From Tritrichomonas musculus (taxonomy: Eukaryota > Parabasalia > Tritrichomonadida > Tritrichomonadidae), in assembly GCA_039105265.1 (NCBI GenBank), contig JAPFFF010000074.1, positions 1 through 64,000 on the forward strand: DNA of 64,000 bases. Direction: 5' to 3'. The notes below the pieces were generated by a model, which was given only the letters and a program-made list of their open reading frames with translations, ran no database searches and was not told where the DNA came from. A program made the translations under genes and the position numbers. Each line of letters starts with the position of its first letter. Positions within the stretch are counted from its first letter, which is position 1. Shown here in pieces: positions 1 to 7,703 of the stretch.

Positions 1-45
1 TTCATCATTTTCACCAAATATATCATTGGGTAATAAAACTGTCAT
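1..45 (-). pseudogene. 5' tip of decayed transposon ORF (continues left of window)
   Basis: On the minus strand this stretch opens with ATG (43-45) and reads MTVLLPNDIFGEND, identical to the start of the remnant at 28725-29367. The rest lies to the left of the window. Confidence 0.35.
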
Positions 46-1272
46 TTTGATTTTTTGTTTTTATTTTGAATAAAGCTTGACAATAATGCATTGAAAAAAT
101 AAAAATCAAAATTTCTCAAAAACAAGCGCATAAATCATTTTAATATTTTTAATATATCATTTATTAAATATATTCATTATAATTTTTGTATTTTAAAAAC
201 AAAATACAGTGAAAATGTCCAAAGTGAATACCTCTCATTAAAATTTAAATTTAAAATTTTTTTCATTCAAATTAAGATTTTGTTTTTCACTTTTGTTTCA
301 AAATTTTTGAATTAAAAAAACTTTGTCCCATTTTTAGAAAATTAATTATCTCTCAAAAAATTGAATGAATATCTGGTTTTATATTTTTTATCAGAAATAA
401 ATTCTGAGAATTGAGAACAATTGGGAAGTCTAGATCAGATTTTTTACAGAATTTTTTTTTTTTTTTGAGAAATTGTGATAAACTTTTTAAACTCTCAAAA
501 AAATTATCGAGTTTTTAAATACAATGTTTTAGGATTTAGATCATTAAATTGACTTTTAGGATAATCAAGTTCGAGTCCACCTATATAACAAAAAGCTGAA
601 ACTATGATAAATAAAATATTTTATCATTTAATATATTTATATATATATGGCACTAAATATAATTTATACTATTATCATCAAATAATAATAGCTCAAAATA
701 TTATTATTATCAAGATACTTAGAAGTAATTAGAAACAAAAAAAGTATTCAAAAAGTTAATATTAATTACCTAAGAAAAGATATTTGAAAAATCAATAAAA
801 TTTGAGAAAAATTATGTATAATAAACAATACAGCGATTTTAAAATGATTTTTTCTAATATTAATGAATTTATTTTATTTTATATGAATATATAATATTAT
901 AAATCAACTAATTTATGCGCAATATTTTTTTGTACAAAATATATTAATGTATATTAAAAAATTAAATAAATCACTTTTGTCAAGTATTGAAATAATTTAT
1001 TTAGTATTTCATAATAAATAAACATTTTATATTTTTATTGATAATTATTTATATATGATAGATCATTTATATTATATATAAGCAAGAAAAAAAATAAAAA
1101 AATTTTATTCTTCAAGATAAATTATCAAAACTAAATTCAATTATCATTGAAAATGAGATAAAATTTTCCATTTTTCAATAGCCAACTTATTGAGATATTC
1201 AATTGAGATATACATGCTTTAAAAATTGAATAAAAAACATCCTTTTGAGATTTTATCATTCAATTATTTCAA
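46..1272. other. AT-rich intergenic spacer
   Basis: About 1.2 kb of very AT-rich DNA with A/T runs and no convincing coding potential on either strand. In unit 2 the equivalent spacer is split by a small transposon at the point matching base ~680 here. Apart from the initiator-like TCATT near its end I see no recognisable element. Confidence 0.6.
1256..1260 (+). promoter_or_regulatory. Initiator-like TCATT of the caspase-like gene
   Basis: TCATT fits the trichomonad initiator consensus TCA(+1)Y(T/A). Transcription from its A would give a 15-nt leader before the ATG at 1273, in the short range usual for these organisms. The motif is short and the DNA AT-rich, so a chance match is possible. 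Confidence 0.35.
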
Positions 1273-4200
1273 ATGAGTGAAGATAATGATACATACATTA
1301 TCATTGGTCTAATTGGAAACATTCCAGATGATGAAATCGATGCAAATGTAATTGATGGATACTATCAGCCTATTTTTGCTAATCTTATCCAAGATTTTGC
1401 AATTAACATTTATGATATCGATAAAGAAAGTGTCAAAATACTAGCTATTGGGCAAAAACAAGATTATTCTGTATATATTTACTCAAATAATAAATATTAT
1501 TTCAAACTTGATGCTGACGATACTTTTCAAATTGATATCAAACAGAAAAATTCAAATTTTCAATATTTTACAGAATTTAATTCGGCCTTAGATCAAATAT
1601 GTGAGATGATATCAAACAACGAAAACAAAAAAGTAATTTTATTTTTAGATGATCATGGAGACGATGGATATTTTGCGCAAATTCATTATTTCCATTTATA
1701 TGAAGTTACCATGAAATTTAATAACACGAGTTTTTTGATATTTAACGATTCTTGCCACAGCGGAAGTTTGATCAATTTTGTTAAATCTTACAATGACATG
1801 CATTCATTAATAACAAGTAATGATTTGCTAGGAATCAAAGCGCAATTATTATTCGCGTTTAAAAATATTTTCGAATATGCGATTGAAAAAGTTGGTCTTA
1901 CTAATTCGGAAAATAAAGTTTTAGAGCTTATAGATTTTTACCAAAGCATTAAAATAGATGAAGAGGAAGCACTTGATTTGATTAAAAGTAATTCTTTTTT
2001 GGACGATGTTGAAATTAAAACAACTCAACTTATATTTGGCAAGCACAAATTAACTGAAATGGGTTTCGAAAACAATTCACAAATTAATATCTTTAAAACT
2101 ATGATTGATTTTTATGGTGATGTAACAACAGATGAAAGAGACACATTCAAATATTATAAAAATATATTTAATAGAGCTAATTTTGATATATTTAATAATT
2201 TATCCAAAGGAAATATCCAAGAATTTATCAAAAAACTCAATGTTTTTTATGTAATAAAAGATAAAATCAATTTTGATTTACAACCAAACAACCATGTTGA
2301 AATAATAACGAGCACAGATAATTTGCATAAAAGCCTATCATTTCCAAGCATCAGAGTAAACAATTCGATTAAAATATCTCCAGGAGGTCCAGCGATGGGC
2401 TCATTTATCAAAGCGTTATTCGTTAAAAATGATCCAGAATCTATTAATTTTGAAGAAATTACAAAAGAAATTTCACAATCAGATAATGGAGCAATTTATT
2501 ATCCACTACGAACAACAGAAAGTATAAAAAAAGCCAAAAAGGAAAGACAATGGATTCATCTTTATCCAAAACATTACAAATTATCTGATGAAGAAAATGA
2601 TGTAAAATATTCATTTACTTATTCAGAAGAATTAAAGCAAAAAATCGCAGCAATAAGAGCTATTTCGTTCTTAAACGTTCAAAAATTGACAGAAACGGCC
2701 AATCTCATAAACAGTGAAGTGAATTCAAATGAATTACAACCATTTACAGATACATATGGAAGTATTTTTGCAATTTCTGCTCTTTTAAAAGAATATAAAA
2801 ATGACCCAAATAAGATGATTGTAAAATGTCTGAAGAAAAATCCTATAATAAAATCACGCAAACCAAATAGAATCAATTCATATTGTTTAATTTTAGACTT
2901 TTCTTTTCGACTATCAAATGAAAATCCAAAATTAATGACAGGAATCATTATAAATATTTTAGAAAAAGCAGTAAGAAAAGTAATTAAGAAAAAAATTGAT
3001 TTGATTATAGAAAAAAGTGATTCAGAAAAAAATGATTCAGAAAATTTCACGAATAAGATATTTTTACATAAAGAAATATCTGATTTAAAAATAAATCAAG
3101 GTAAAATTTTGTCTGAATTCAAAGATTATGAATTTCCATTTTTGAAACAAATCGAAAACGTAATTATTTCATTCATTAGTATATCACAAATTGCAGCTGC
3201 AGCGATAATTGCATCATCACTTCTCTTTAAAAAAATTGACTTAGAGACGATTAAAGAAATGACTTTCAAGTATTTTAGAATCGAATCTTGTAATATTTTT
3301 CATTATGAAGATCAGATTTTTACACATTTTTTCACAAATATAAACAAATGTAAAAATGAAGAAGAAATTAGCAGATATGCAGAATATTATCTTTTAGAAA
3401 TGATTGATTCTTCATTTGTGCATGCTTATTCTATTTTTGATGCACAATTTAAATGTGATTCTATGAAAGTTTTTTCATATTCACTAACAAAATTTACTAC
3501 TACTTCAATAGTTGATGTTTTTCATTATTATCTTGAAAATGAGACAAATGAATCATTTATTAATCATATCATTGATCCAATTGAACGAATAATAGATCAA
3601 AAGAATATTCCCAAATTTTATATTTTTACAATATTATCTTTAATGCCAAAAGAAACAGCAATTTACGCATTATACATGTCATTATCCAACTTCGAAAATG
3701 ATTGGTACAATCATTTATTAAAGATTGTTGAAATTATCAAAGACGATGTCACTTTTAAAGAAGTATATAATGATCTATTATCATTAACAATAGAAATAAT
3801 GAGAGATCAAAAATATGTAAAAAGTTCAATTCAATATAAAGAAAGCACTAAAAACATGGAAAAAATAATTACAAAAGAAATAGAAAAAGCAATTGAAAAA
3901 TTATATAAACTTCAAGAAAAATCAATAATAAAAGCACGAGAGAATATTAGTAAACAAACGGACATTGATATAATTGAAGATCAAATCAAGTTGTATATTG
4001 ATAATATAATATGCAATGAAACTATTAAAAGCAAATTTGACATATATTTAAAAGAATCAAAAAATGAAATTTTAAATATCAGAAGGCAACAAATAGAACT
4101 TTTAATTGATTATGATAAAATGCCAACTGAAAAATGTATTTTCGATGAATCTATTTTAGATATAAAAAATATATGTGAAAGAGCATCAAAAGAACTTATT

Positions 4201-5133
4201 ACAGTTGCTCATTTATTTAAAATTTCTGATGAATCAAGAAATAAAATTAATTTAATTTTGTCCAAAAAAATTCAAACAGATGCTTCAATTGAATTTCCAA
4301 TAATTGCAATGGCTGCAAGAGCTTTCAATATCGTTGAAATGGCACCGATTACGAACATCCTTTCTCAGTTTACATATTTATTTGATCAATCTGAAGGTGA
4401 AGAACCCAATTTGAGAGAATTACTGGCATTACTCTCTGCGAATATTCATATTCTTTCTCCAAAAGATGAAAAACGTCAATTTTTAAAAATAGTTCCATTG
4501 AATGATAATGAAAAAATAGAAGACATTGAAAAAATCGATTCTGATAGTTATGATTATAATGATAATGATGATGCAGATGATCAATTAATTTTAGGCGCAC
4601 TTAAATCAAAAAGTTTAAATAAAGCAATACCACATAGGAAAATAAATTATTCGAAAAATAATAGTGAAATATTGAAATATTATGAATATCAAATAAATTT
4701 GTGTGAAATAGAAAGAGCTAGAGATATACTTAAACTTGGTAAATCATCCTGGACTAACGATGCTTGGAAAACATTTTTATATTGTTTTAATTTAAGGATG
4801 AAAAATCTTGGAATCCAATTCAATCTTTCTGATGATTATGATAAATCATTTTGTCCATTCAAAATTGATGAAGGAATTAATATTGTATTAAAATTTTATC
4901 CTCTTACACGAATTCATGAAATATTTCAAAATAAAGAAAAATTTAATTGCTTCATTGGACAATACAGTGATAAACATAAAGAAATCATTCAAGCTTTCAT
5001 TAGAAGTTTTGATGATGTTGATCTAATAGTTACTTCATTGTATTTGAGAAAAAGAACATATTTTGATCGCACATTAGAAAAATTAAAAATTATATATGAT
5101 TACCCGTATTCAAAAACATCTAAAATAAAGTAA
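1273..5133 (+). CDS. Large caspase-fold (clan CD) cysteine peptidase-like protein, 1286 aa
   Basis: Long intronless host gene. Residues ~120-165 hold the two clan CD landmarks: a hydrophobic strand then LDDHGDDG (His128-Gly129), and a second strand then FNDSCHSGS (Cys161). These match the catalytic His/Cys positions of caspases, metacaspases and legumains. The remaining ~1100 residues are unrecognised: a hydrophobic stretch at ~630-655 (SFISISQIAAAAIIASSLLF) that could be one membrane segment, a charged helical region at ~860-900, and an acidic run at ~1075-1102 rich in Asp and Asn. The start is supported by the TCATT 15 nt upstream. The stop TAA is followed by A, giving the TAAA that trichomonads use as a poly(A) signal. 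It is far longer than a typical metacaspase or legumain. Substrate and location are unknown. The peptidase-fold call is moderately sure; activity is inference. Confidence 0.72.
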   Translation: MSEDNDTYIIIGLIGNIPDDEIDANVIDGYYQPIFANLIQDFAINIYDIDKESVKILAIGQKQDYSVYIYSNNKYYFKLDADDTFQIDIKQKNSNFQYFTEFNSALDQICEMISNNENKKVILFLDDHGDDGYFAQIHYFHLYEVTMKFNNTSFLIFNDSCHSGSLINFVKSYNDMHSLITSNDLLGIKAQLLFAFKNIFEYAIEKVGLTNSENKVLELIDFYQSIKIDEEEALDLIKSNSFLDDVEIKTTQLIFGKHKLTEMGFENNSQINIFKTMIDFYGDVTTDERDTFKYYKNIFNRANFDIFNNLSKGNIQEFIKKLNVFYVIKDKINFDLQPNNHVEIITSTDNLHKSLSFPSIRVNNSIKISPGGPAMGSFIKALFVKNDPESINFEEITKEISQSDNGAIYYPLRTTESIKKAKKERQWIHLYPKHYKLSDEENDVKYSFTYSEELKQKIAAIRAISFLNVQKLTETANLINSEVNSNELQPFTDTYGSIFAISALLKEYKNDPNKMIVKCLKKNPIIKSRKPNRINSYCLILDFSFRLSNENPKLMTGIIINILEKAVRKVIKKKIDLIIEKSDSEKNDSENFTNKIFLHKEISDLKINQGKILSEFKDYEFPFLKQIENVIISFISISQIAAAAIIASSLLFKKIDLETIKEMTFKYFRIESCNIFHYEDQIFTHFFTNINKCKNEEEISRYAEYYLLEMIDSSFVHAYSIFDAQFKCDSMKVFSYSLTKFTTTSIVDVFHYYLENETNESFINHIIDPIERIIDQKNIPKFYIFTILSLMPKETAIYALYMSLSNFENDWYNHLLKIVEIIKDDVTFKEVYNDLLSLTIEIMRDQKYVKSSIQYKESTKNMEKIITKEIEKAIEKLYKLQEKSIIKARENISKQTDIDIIEDQIKLYIDNIICNETIKSKFDIYLKESKNEILNIRRQQIELLIDYDKMPTEKCIFDESILDIKNICERASKELITVAHLFKISDESRNKINLILSKKIQTDASIEFPIIAMAARAFNIVEMAPITNILSQFTYLFDQSEGEEPNLRELLALLSANIHILSPKDEKRQFLKIVPLNDNEKIEDIEKIDSDSYDYNDNDDADDQLILGALKSKSLNKAIPHRKINYSKNNSEILKYYEYQINLCEIERARDILKLGKSSWTNDAWKTFLYCFNLRMKNLGIQFNLSDDYDKSFCPFKIDEGINIVLKFYPLTRIHEIFQNKEKFNCFIGQYSDKHKEIIQAFIRSFDDVDLIVTSLYLRKRTYFDRTLEKLKIIYDYPYSKTSKIK

Positions 5134-5191
5134 AAGTAAAACATTAACACCAAAAATTATTTTCACTGTTTTTCAAAAAATGCAAAAAAAT

Positions 5192-5263
5192 GCTTCTATC
5201 GCGGATCGAACGCGCGACCTTCCGCTTACTAGGCGAACGCTATAACCACTAAACTACAGAAGA
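5192..5263 (-). tRNA. tRNA-Thr (AGT)-like gene
   Basis: Read on the minus strand this 72-nt stretch folds as a tRNA. The anticodon stem TTCGC/GCGGA encloses loop CTAGTAA with anticodon AGT (reads ACU, Thr). The T loop is TTCGATC and the internal promoters match: box A TAGTTTAGTGG and box B GTTCGATCC. A run of seven T follows on the minus strand, a good Pol III terminator. The first acceptor pair (T1-C72), one D-stem pair and the outer T-stem pair (G49-A65) are mismatched, so it may be a slightly decayed gene. No intron is seen. Confidence 0.75.
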
Positions 5264-5553
5264 TTATGTTTCATTAATTATTTATTTAAATTAATGAAAA
5301 AAAATTTTGGGAAATACTATTTGCCCCCAATCCTTTTTGCCCCCAACGGTTAAGGTGAATATTGACCTTGTATCGTACCATTGAAAAAATCAGCCAGAAC
5401 TTTTTGAACGCATATTGACCATTTATCTTAATATAATAAAACAAAACCCCAAAAAAATAAGACCTGAACTTATCCAGCCATCATATTGTTTTAAAATATT
5501 TTGGATAATAATTAATTTAAGTATATTATTATTTGCATTTGTAATTAAAATTG
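5264..5553. other. Intergenic stretch with twin TTTGCCCCCAA motif
   Basis: No gene is seen. Two copies of TTTGCCCCCAA lie 16 bp apart (5320-5330 and 5336-5346) as a G/C-rich island in AT-rich DNA. The 14-mer ACTTTTTGAACGCA at 5399-5412 also forms one arm of the perfect hairpin at 28645. These could be ends of old DNA transposons. Confidence 0.4.
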
Positions 5554-6575
5554 TAAACTATTTTATTTCTTTTTGATTAAGATATTTTTATAAAAAAAAT
5601 TTTTTCAGTTATTTTTTTCATAAAGCTCATAGAATTTAATTTTTTTATTTTTATAAAGGTCGTACAACTAAATTGAATAAAAAATAAAATTAAATAAATT
5701 TATATTTATCTTAATAAATAATTTATTTAATAATTATAATATATAATTTATATATTTTATATCCAATATTATAAAATATAATGGTTGAAATAAAGACTTT
5801 AATTAAAATACAATATATATCGATTTCTTATATATTTGCATCATTTAAAAAATATAGATGTCATTTGAATGGATATACTATGTGTTATACAAATAATATT
5901 TTACTTTTTGACGAAATCCTTCAGTAATTGAAATATTAAACTTTTTATATTTATGAAACCAATCAACTAAATCTTCATTTTTAGAAAAAACTGACATTTG
6001 ATTTAGAATGAAATTCAAATATATTAGAAAGTAAATGCATATAAATAAAATTGTATTCTTCATTTGGCTCCTGTAACGTCCAATTTTTTTAAAATCATCA
6101 TTTAATAATTCAACAAATTCAATTTTTCTGCATTTTTAGCTAAAAAATGAATTTTTTTTTTTTCAATAATAATAACTATTTTTATATAACACTTAATGTT
6201 TTAAAAGCATATAAAAAGATATCAAAAGAATTAATGATTAGAATAAATTATATAAAAAGTTATCGCTATTCTAAATTTTTATAAAGTGTTATAAAATTCT
6301 TATCAAAAATAATTAAAATAAATTGAGATAAAATACTCAAATTTATTTTCTGAAGAAAATTTAATATATACTTATATCCTTTTAGTTTTTATTTTAATTT
6401 GAAATTTGTACGATGTAAATATTTATAAAACAGATTATTATTATTATTATAATAAAATATAATTAGTTTAAACAAACCAATCATTGAGTTTTACTGTTAA
6501 AATTCAGTTGTACGACCTTTATTTTTATTTTTTTTTTTTTTTAATTAATTTATCAAAAAGAAATAAAATAGTTTA
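5554..6575. mobile_element. ~1 kb element with terminal inverted repeats
   Basis: The ends are perfect inverted copies over 24 bp, beginning TAAACTATTTTATTTC at 5554 and mirrored at 6552-6575. A second matching block, AAAGGTCGTACAACT, lies just inside each end at unequal distance. The interior is AT-rich and carries only a 61-codon ORF on the minus strand. No transposase is encoded, so it resembles a non-autonomous DNA transposon. I could not find a convincing target duplication, so the boundaries may be older or longer than given. Confidence 0.45.
5878..6063 (-). pseudogene. Small secreted-type ORF, possible papain-family propeptide fragment (61 aa)
   Basis: The product opens with a signal-peptide-like segment (MKNTILFICIYFLIYLNFIL) followed by DLVDWFHKYKKF and RQKVKYYLYN. 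The spacing resembles the I29 inhibitor propeptide of papain-family (C1A) peptidases, which trichomonads have in large numbers. After the stop, the same frame reads YIHSN, loosely continuing the N-x3-I...N part of that motif. No catalytic domain follows, so it looks like a stranded 5' fragment. The match is weak, and it could be an unrelated small secreted protein or noise. Confidence 0.3.
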
Positions 6576-6584
6576 ATCTCATAC

Positions 6585-6650
6585 CCAGATAAATCCCACA
6601 GCCAGATAAATCCCACAACCAGATAATCCTACCGCCAGATAATATTATCT
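6585..6650. repeat. Short tandem repeat, ~17-bp unit x4
   Basis: Four degenerate units beginning CCAGATAA (the first two CCAGATAAATCCCACA) directly precede the 23-bp minisatellite. They share the CAGATAAA word with it and may be its degenerate edge. Confidence 0.7.
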
Positions 6651-6657
6651 TAAATAT

Positions 6658-6956
6658 TGACAAACATTGATGCTAGCAACAGATAAATATTGATGCTAAC
6701 AACAGATAAACATTAATGCTTACAACATACAAACATCGATGCTAACAACAGATAAACATCTATGCTAACAACATACAAACATTGATGTTAACAACATACA
6801 AACATCGATGCTAACAACAGATAAACATCTATGCTAACAACAGATAAACATAGATGCTAACAACAGATAAACATAGATGCTAACGACAGACAAACATAGA
6901 TGCTTACAACATACAAACATCGATGCTAACAACAGACAAACATAGATGCTAACGAC
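6658..6956. repeat. 23-bp minisatellite, left of Polinton (~13 units)
   Basis: Units such as ATAAACATCTATGCTAAC plus AACAG repeat every 23 bp, with variants in the linker (ACAGATA, ACATACA, ACGACAGACA) and in the CATC/CATA/CATT position. 23 is not a multiple of three and no conserved frame exists, so it is not coding. The array is interrupted by the Polinton and resumes at 27867. Unit 2 has one more repeat here. Confidence 0.92.
6951..6956. repeat. Polinton target-site duplication AACGAC (left)
   Basis: AACGAC abuts the 5'-AG end of the element and recurs at 27867-27872 after the CT end. Six-bp duplications are the hallmark of Polinton integration. The target is within the minisatellite unit, so part of the match could be repeat sequence. 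Confidence 0.8.
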
Positions 6957-7652
6957 AGTAGTAATGGTCTGTGCGGGATGACCATCTAATAATTTTACTC
7001 GTACCTTGCCCAGCATACCTTGCAAGTTAACAAGCTCAGGTATAAAAAATCAGGTATGTTTACTTGTTATTGTTTTTACCCTTGTTTTCATTACCAACCT
7101 ATACATTTGAATAATTTTCTGGAACCCCTTAATCAACTCACCATTTTTGATAGGATAACTAAGTTTTTACAATTTTTCAAAAATTATATTTTTTAAAAAT
7201 TTTTTTTATTTTTTATTTCCACTACATATAATGGAAGCCTTTGCTAATTATGCTGCTAAACAACTCCGTACATATGGAACAGATATGTATAACCTTTTTG
7301 CTGACATTTGTGATAAAGTCATTGATGGTGACCGTGATGCTGTTGATGTTGTTGAACCCTTTATTATAGACGCACAAATGGATATATTCAGAAAGCAGAA
7401 TCACTTATACATATCTTTTCATGATGAAAATGCTGCTTTTCGTGAGTATGGAGAAATATTTGATTACTATATTGATGAGCTTACTGGTGATTACAATGAT
7501 TATGGTATGCCATATCACTTTCCAAAGAAGTTTTACGATGAGGTATACGAATTCTTTAAATACACTGATGAAGGAAAGAAATGCATGAATGAATTCAATC
7601 CAAACACGAATAAGATTCAGGAAATTTAATTAAAAAAGCAATTATTATTTTT
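6957..7652. repeat. Polinton terminal inverted repeat, left
   Basis: Matches the reverse complement of 27171-27866 over 696 bp. It contains 274 bp of non-coding terminus followed by the whole 132-codon gene and its 3' flank. The two arms part just after ATTATTATTTTT. Confidence 0.93.
7231..7629 (+). CDS. Polinton TIR-encoded acidic protein, 132 aa (left copy)
   Basis: Small acidic protein starting MEAFANYAAKQLRTYG, rich in Asp, Glu, Tyr and Phe, with a C-terminal half of Y/D/F-rich segments (FDYYIDELTGDYNDYG). No signal peptide or membrane segment. I do not recognise the family. The gene lies entirely inside the terminal inverted repeat, so each element carries two identical copies, both transcribed inward. 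That position keeps the two copies identical whenever the termini are homogenised and doubles the dose. A role in early expression or in handling the termini is only a guess. Confidence 0.75.
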   Translation: MEAFANYAAKQLRTYGTDMYNLFADICDKVIDGDRDAVDVVEPFIIDAQMDIFRKQNHLYISFHDENAAFREYGEIFDYYIDELTGDYNDYGMPYHFPKKFYDEVYEFFKYTDEGKKCMNEFNPNTNKIQEI

Positions 7653-7703
7653 GTATTTTAAATATTTTAATTTTATTCTTATACAAAACGAACCAAACGC
7701 CAA

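Noticed and set aside
2679-3050. 123-codon minus-strand ORF
   Set aside because: Antisense to the caspase-like gene; composition is the mirror of a Lys/Asn-rich frame.
6834-7025. 63-codon minus-strand ORF
   Set aside because: It reads through the 23-bp minisatellite and the Polinton terminus; the repeat length is not a multiple of three and the product is only repeat-derived Cys/Val/Leu sequence.
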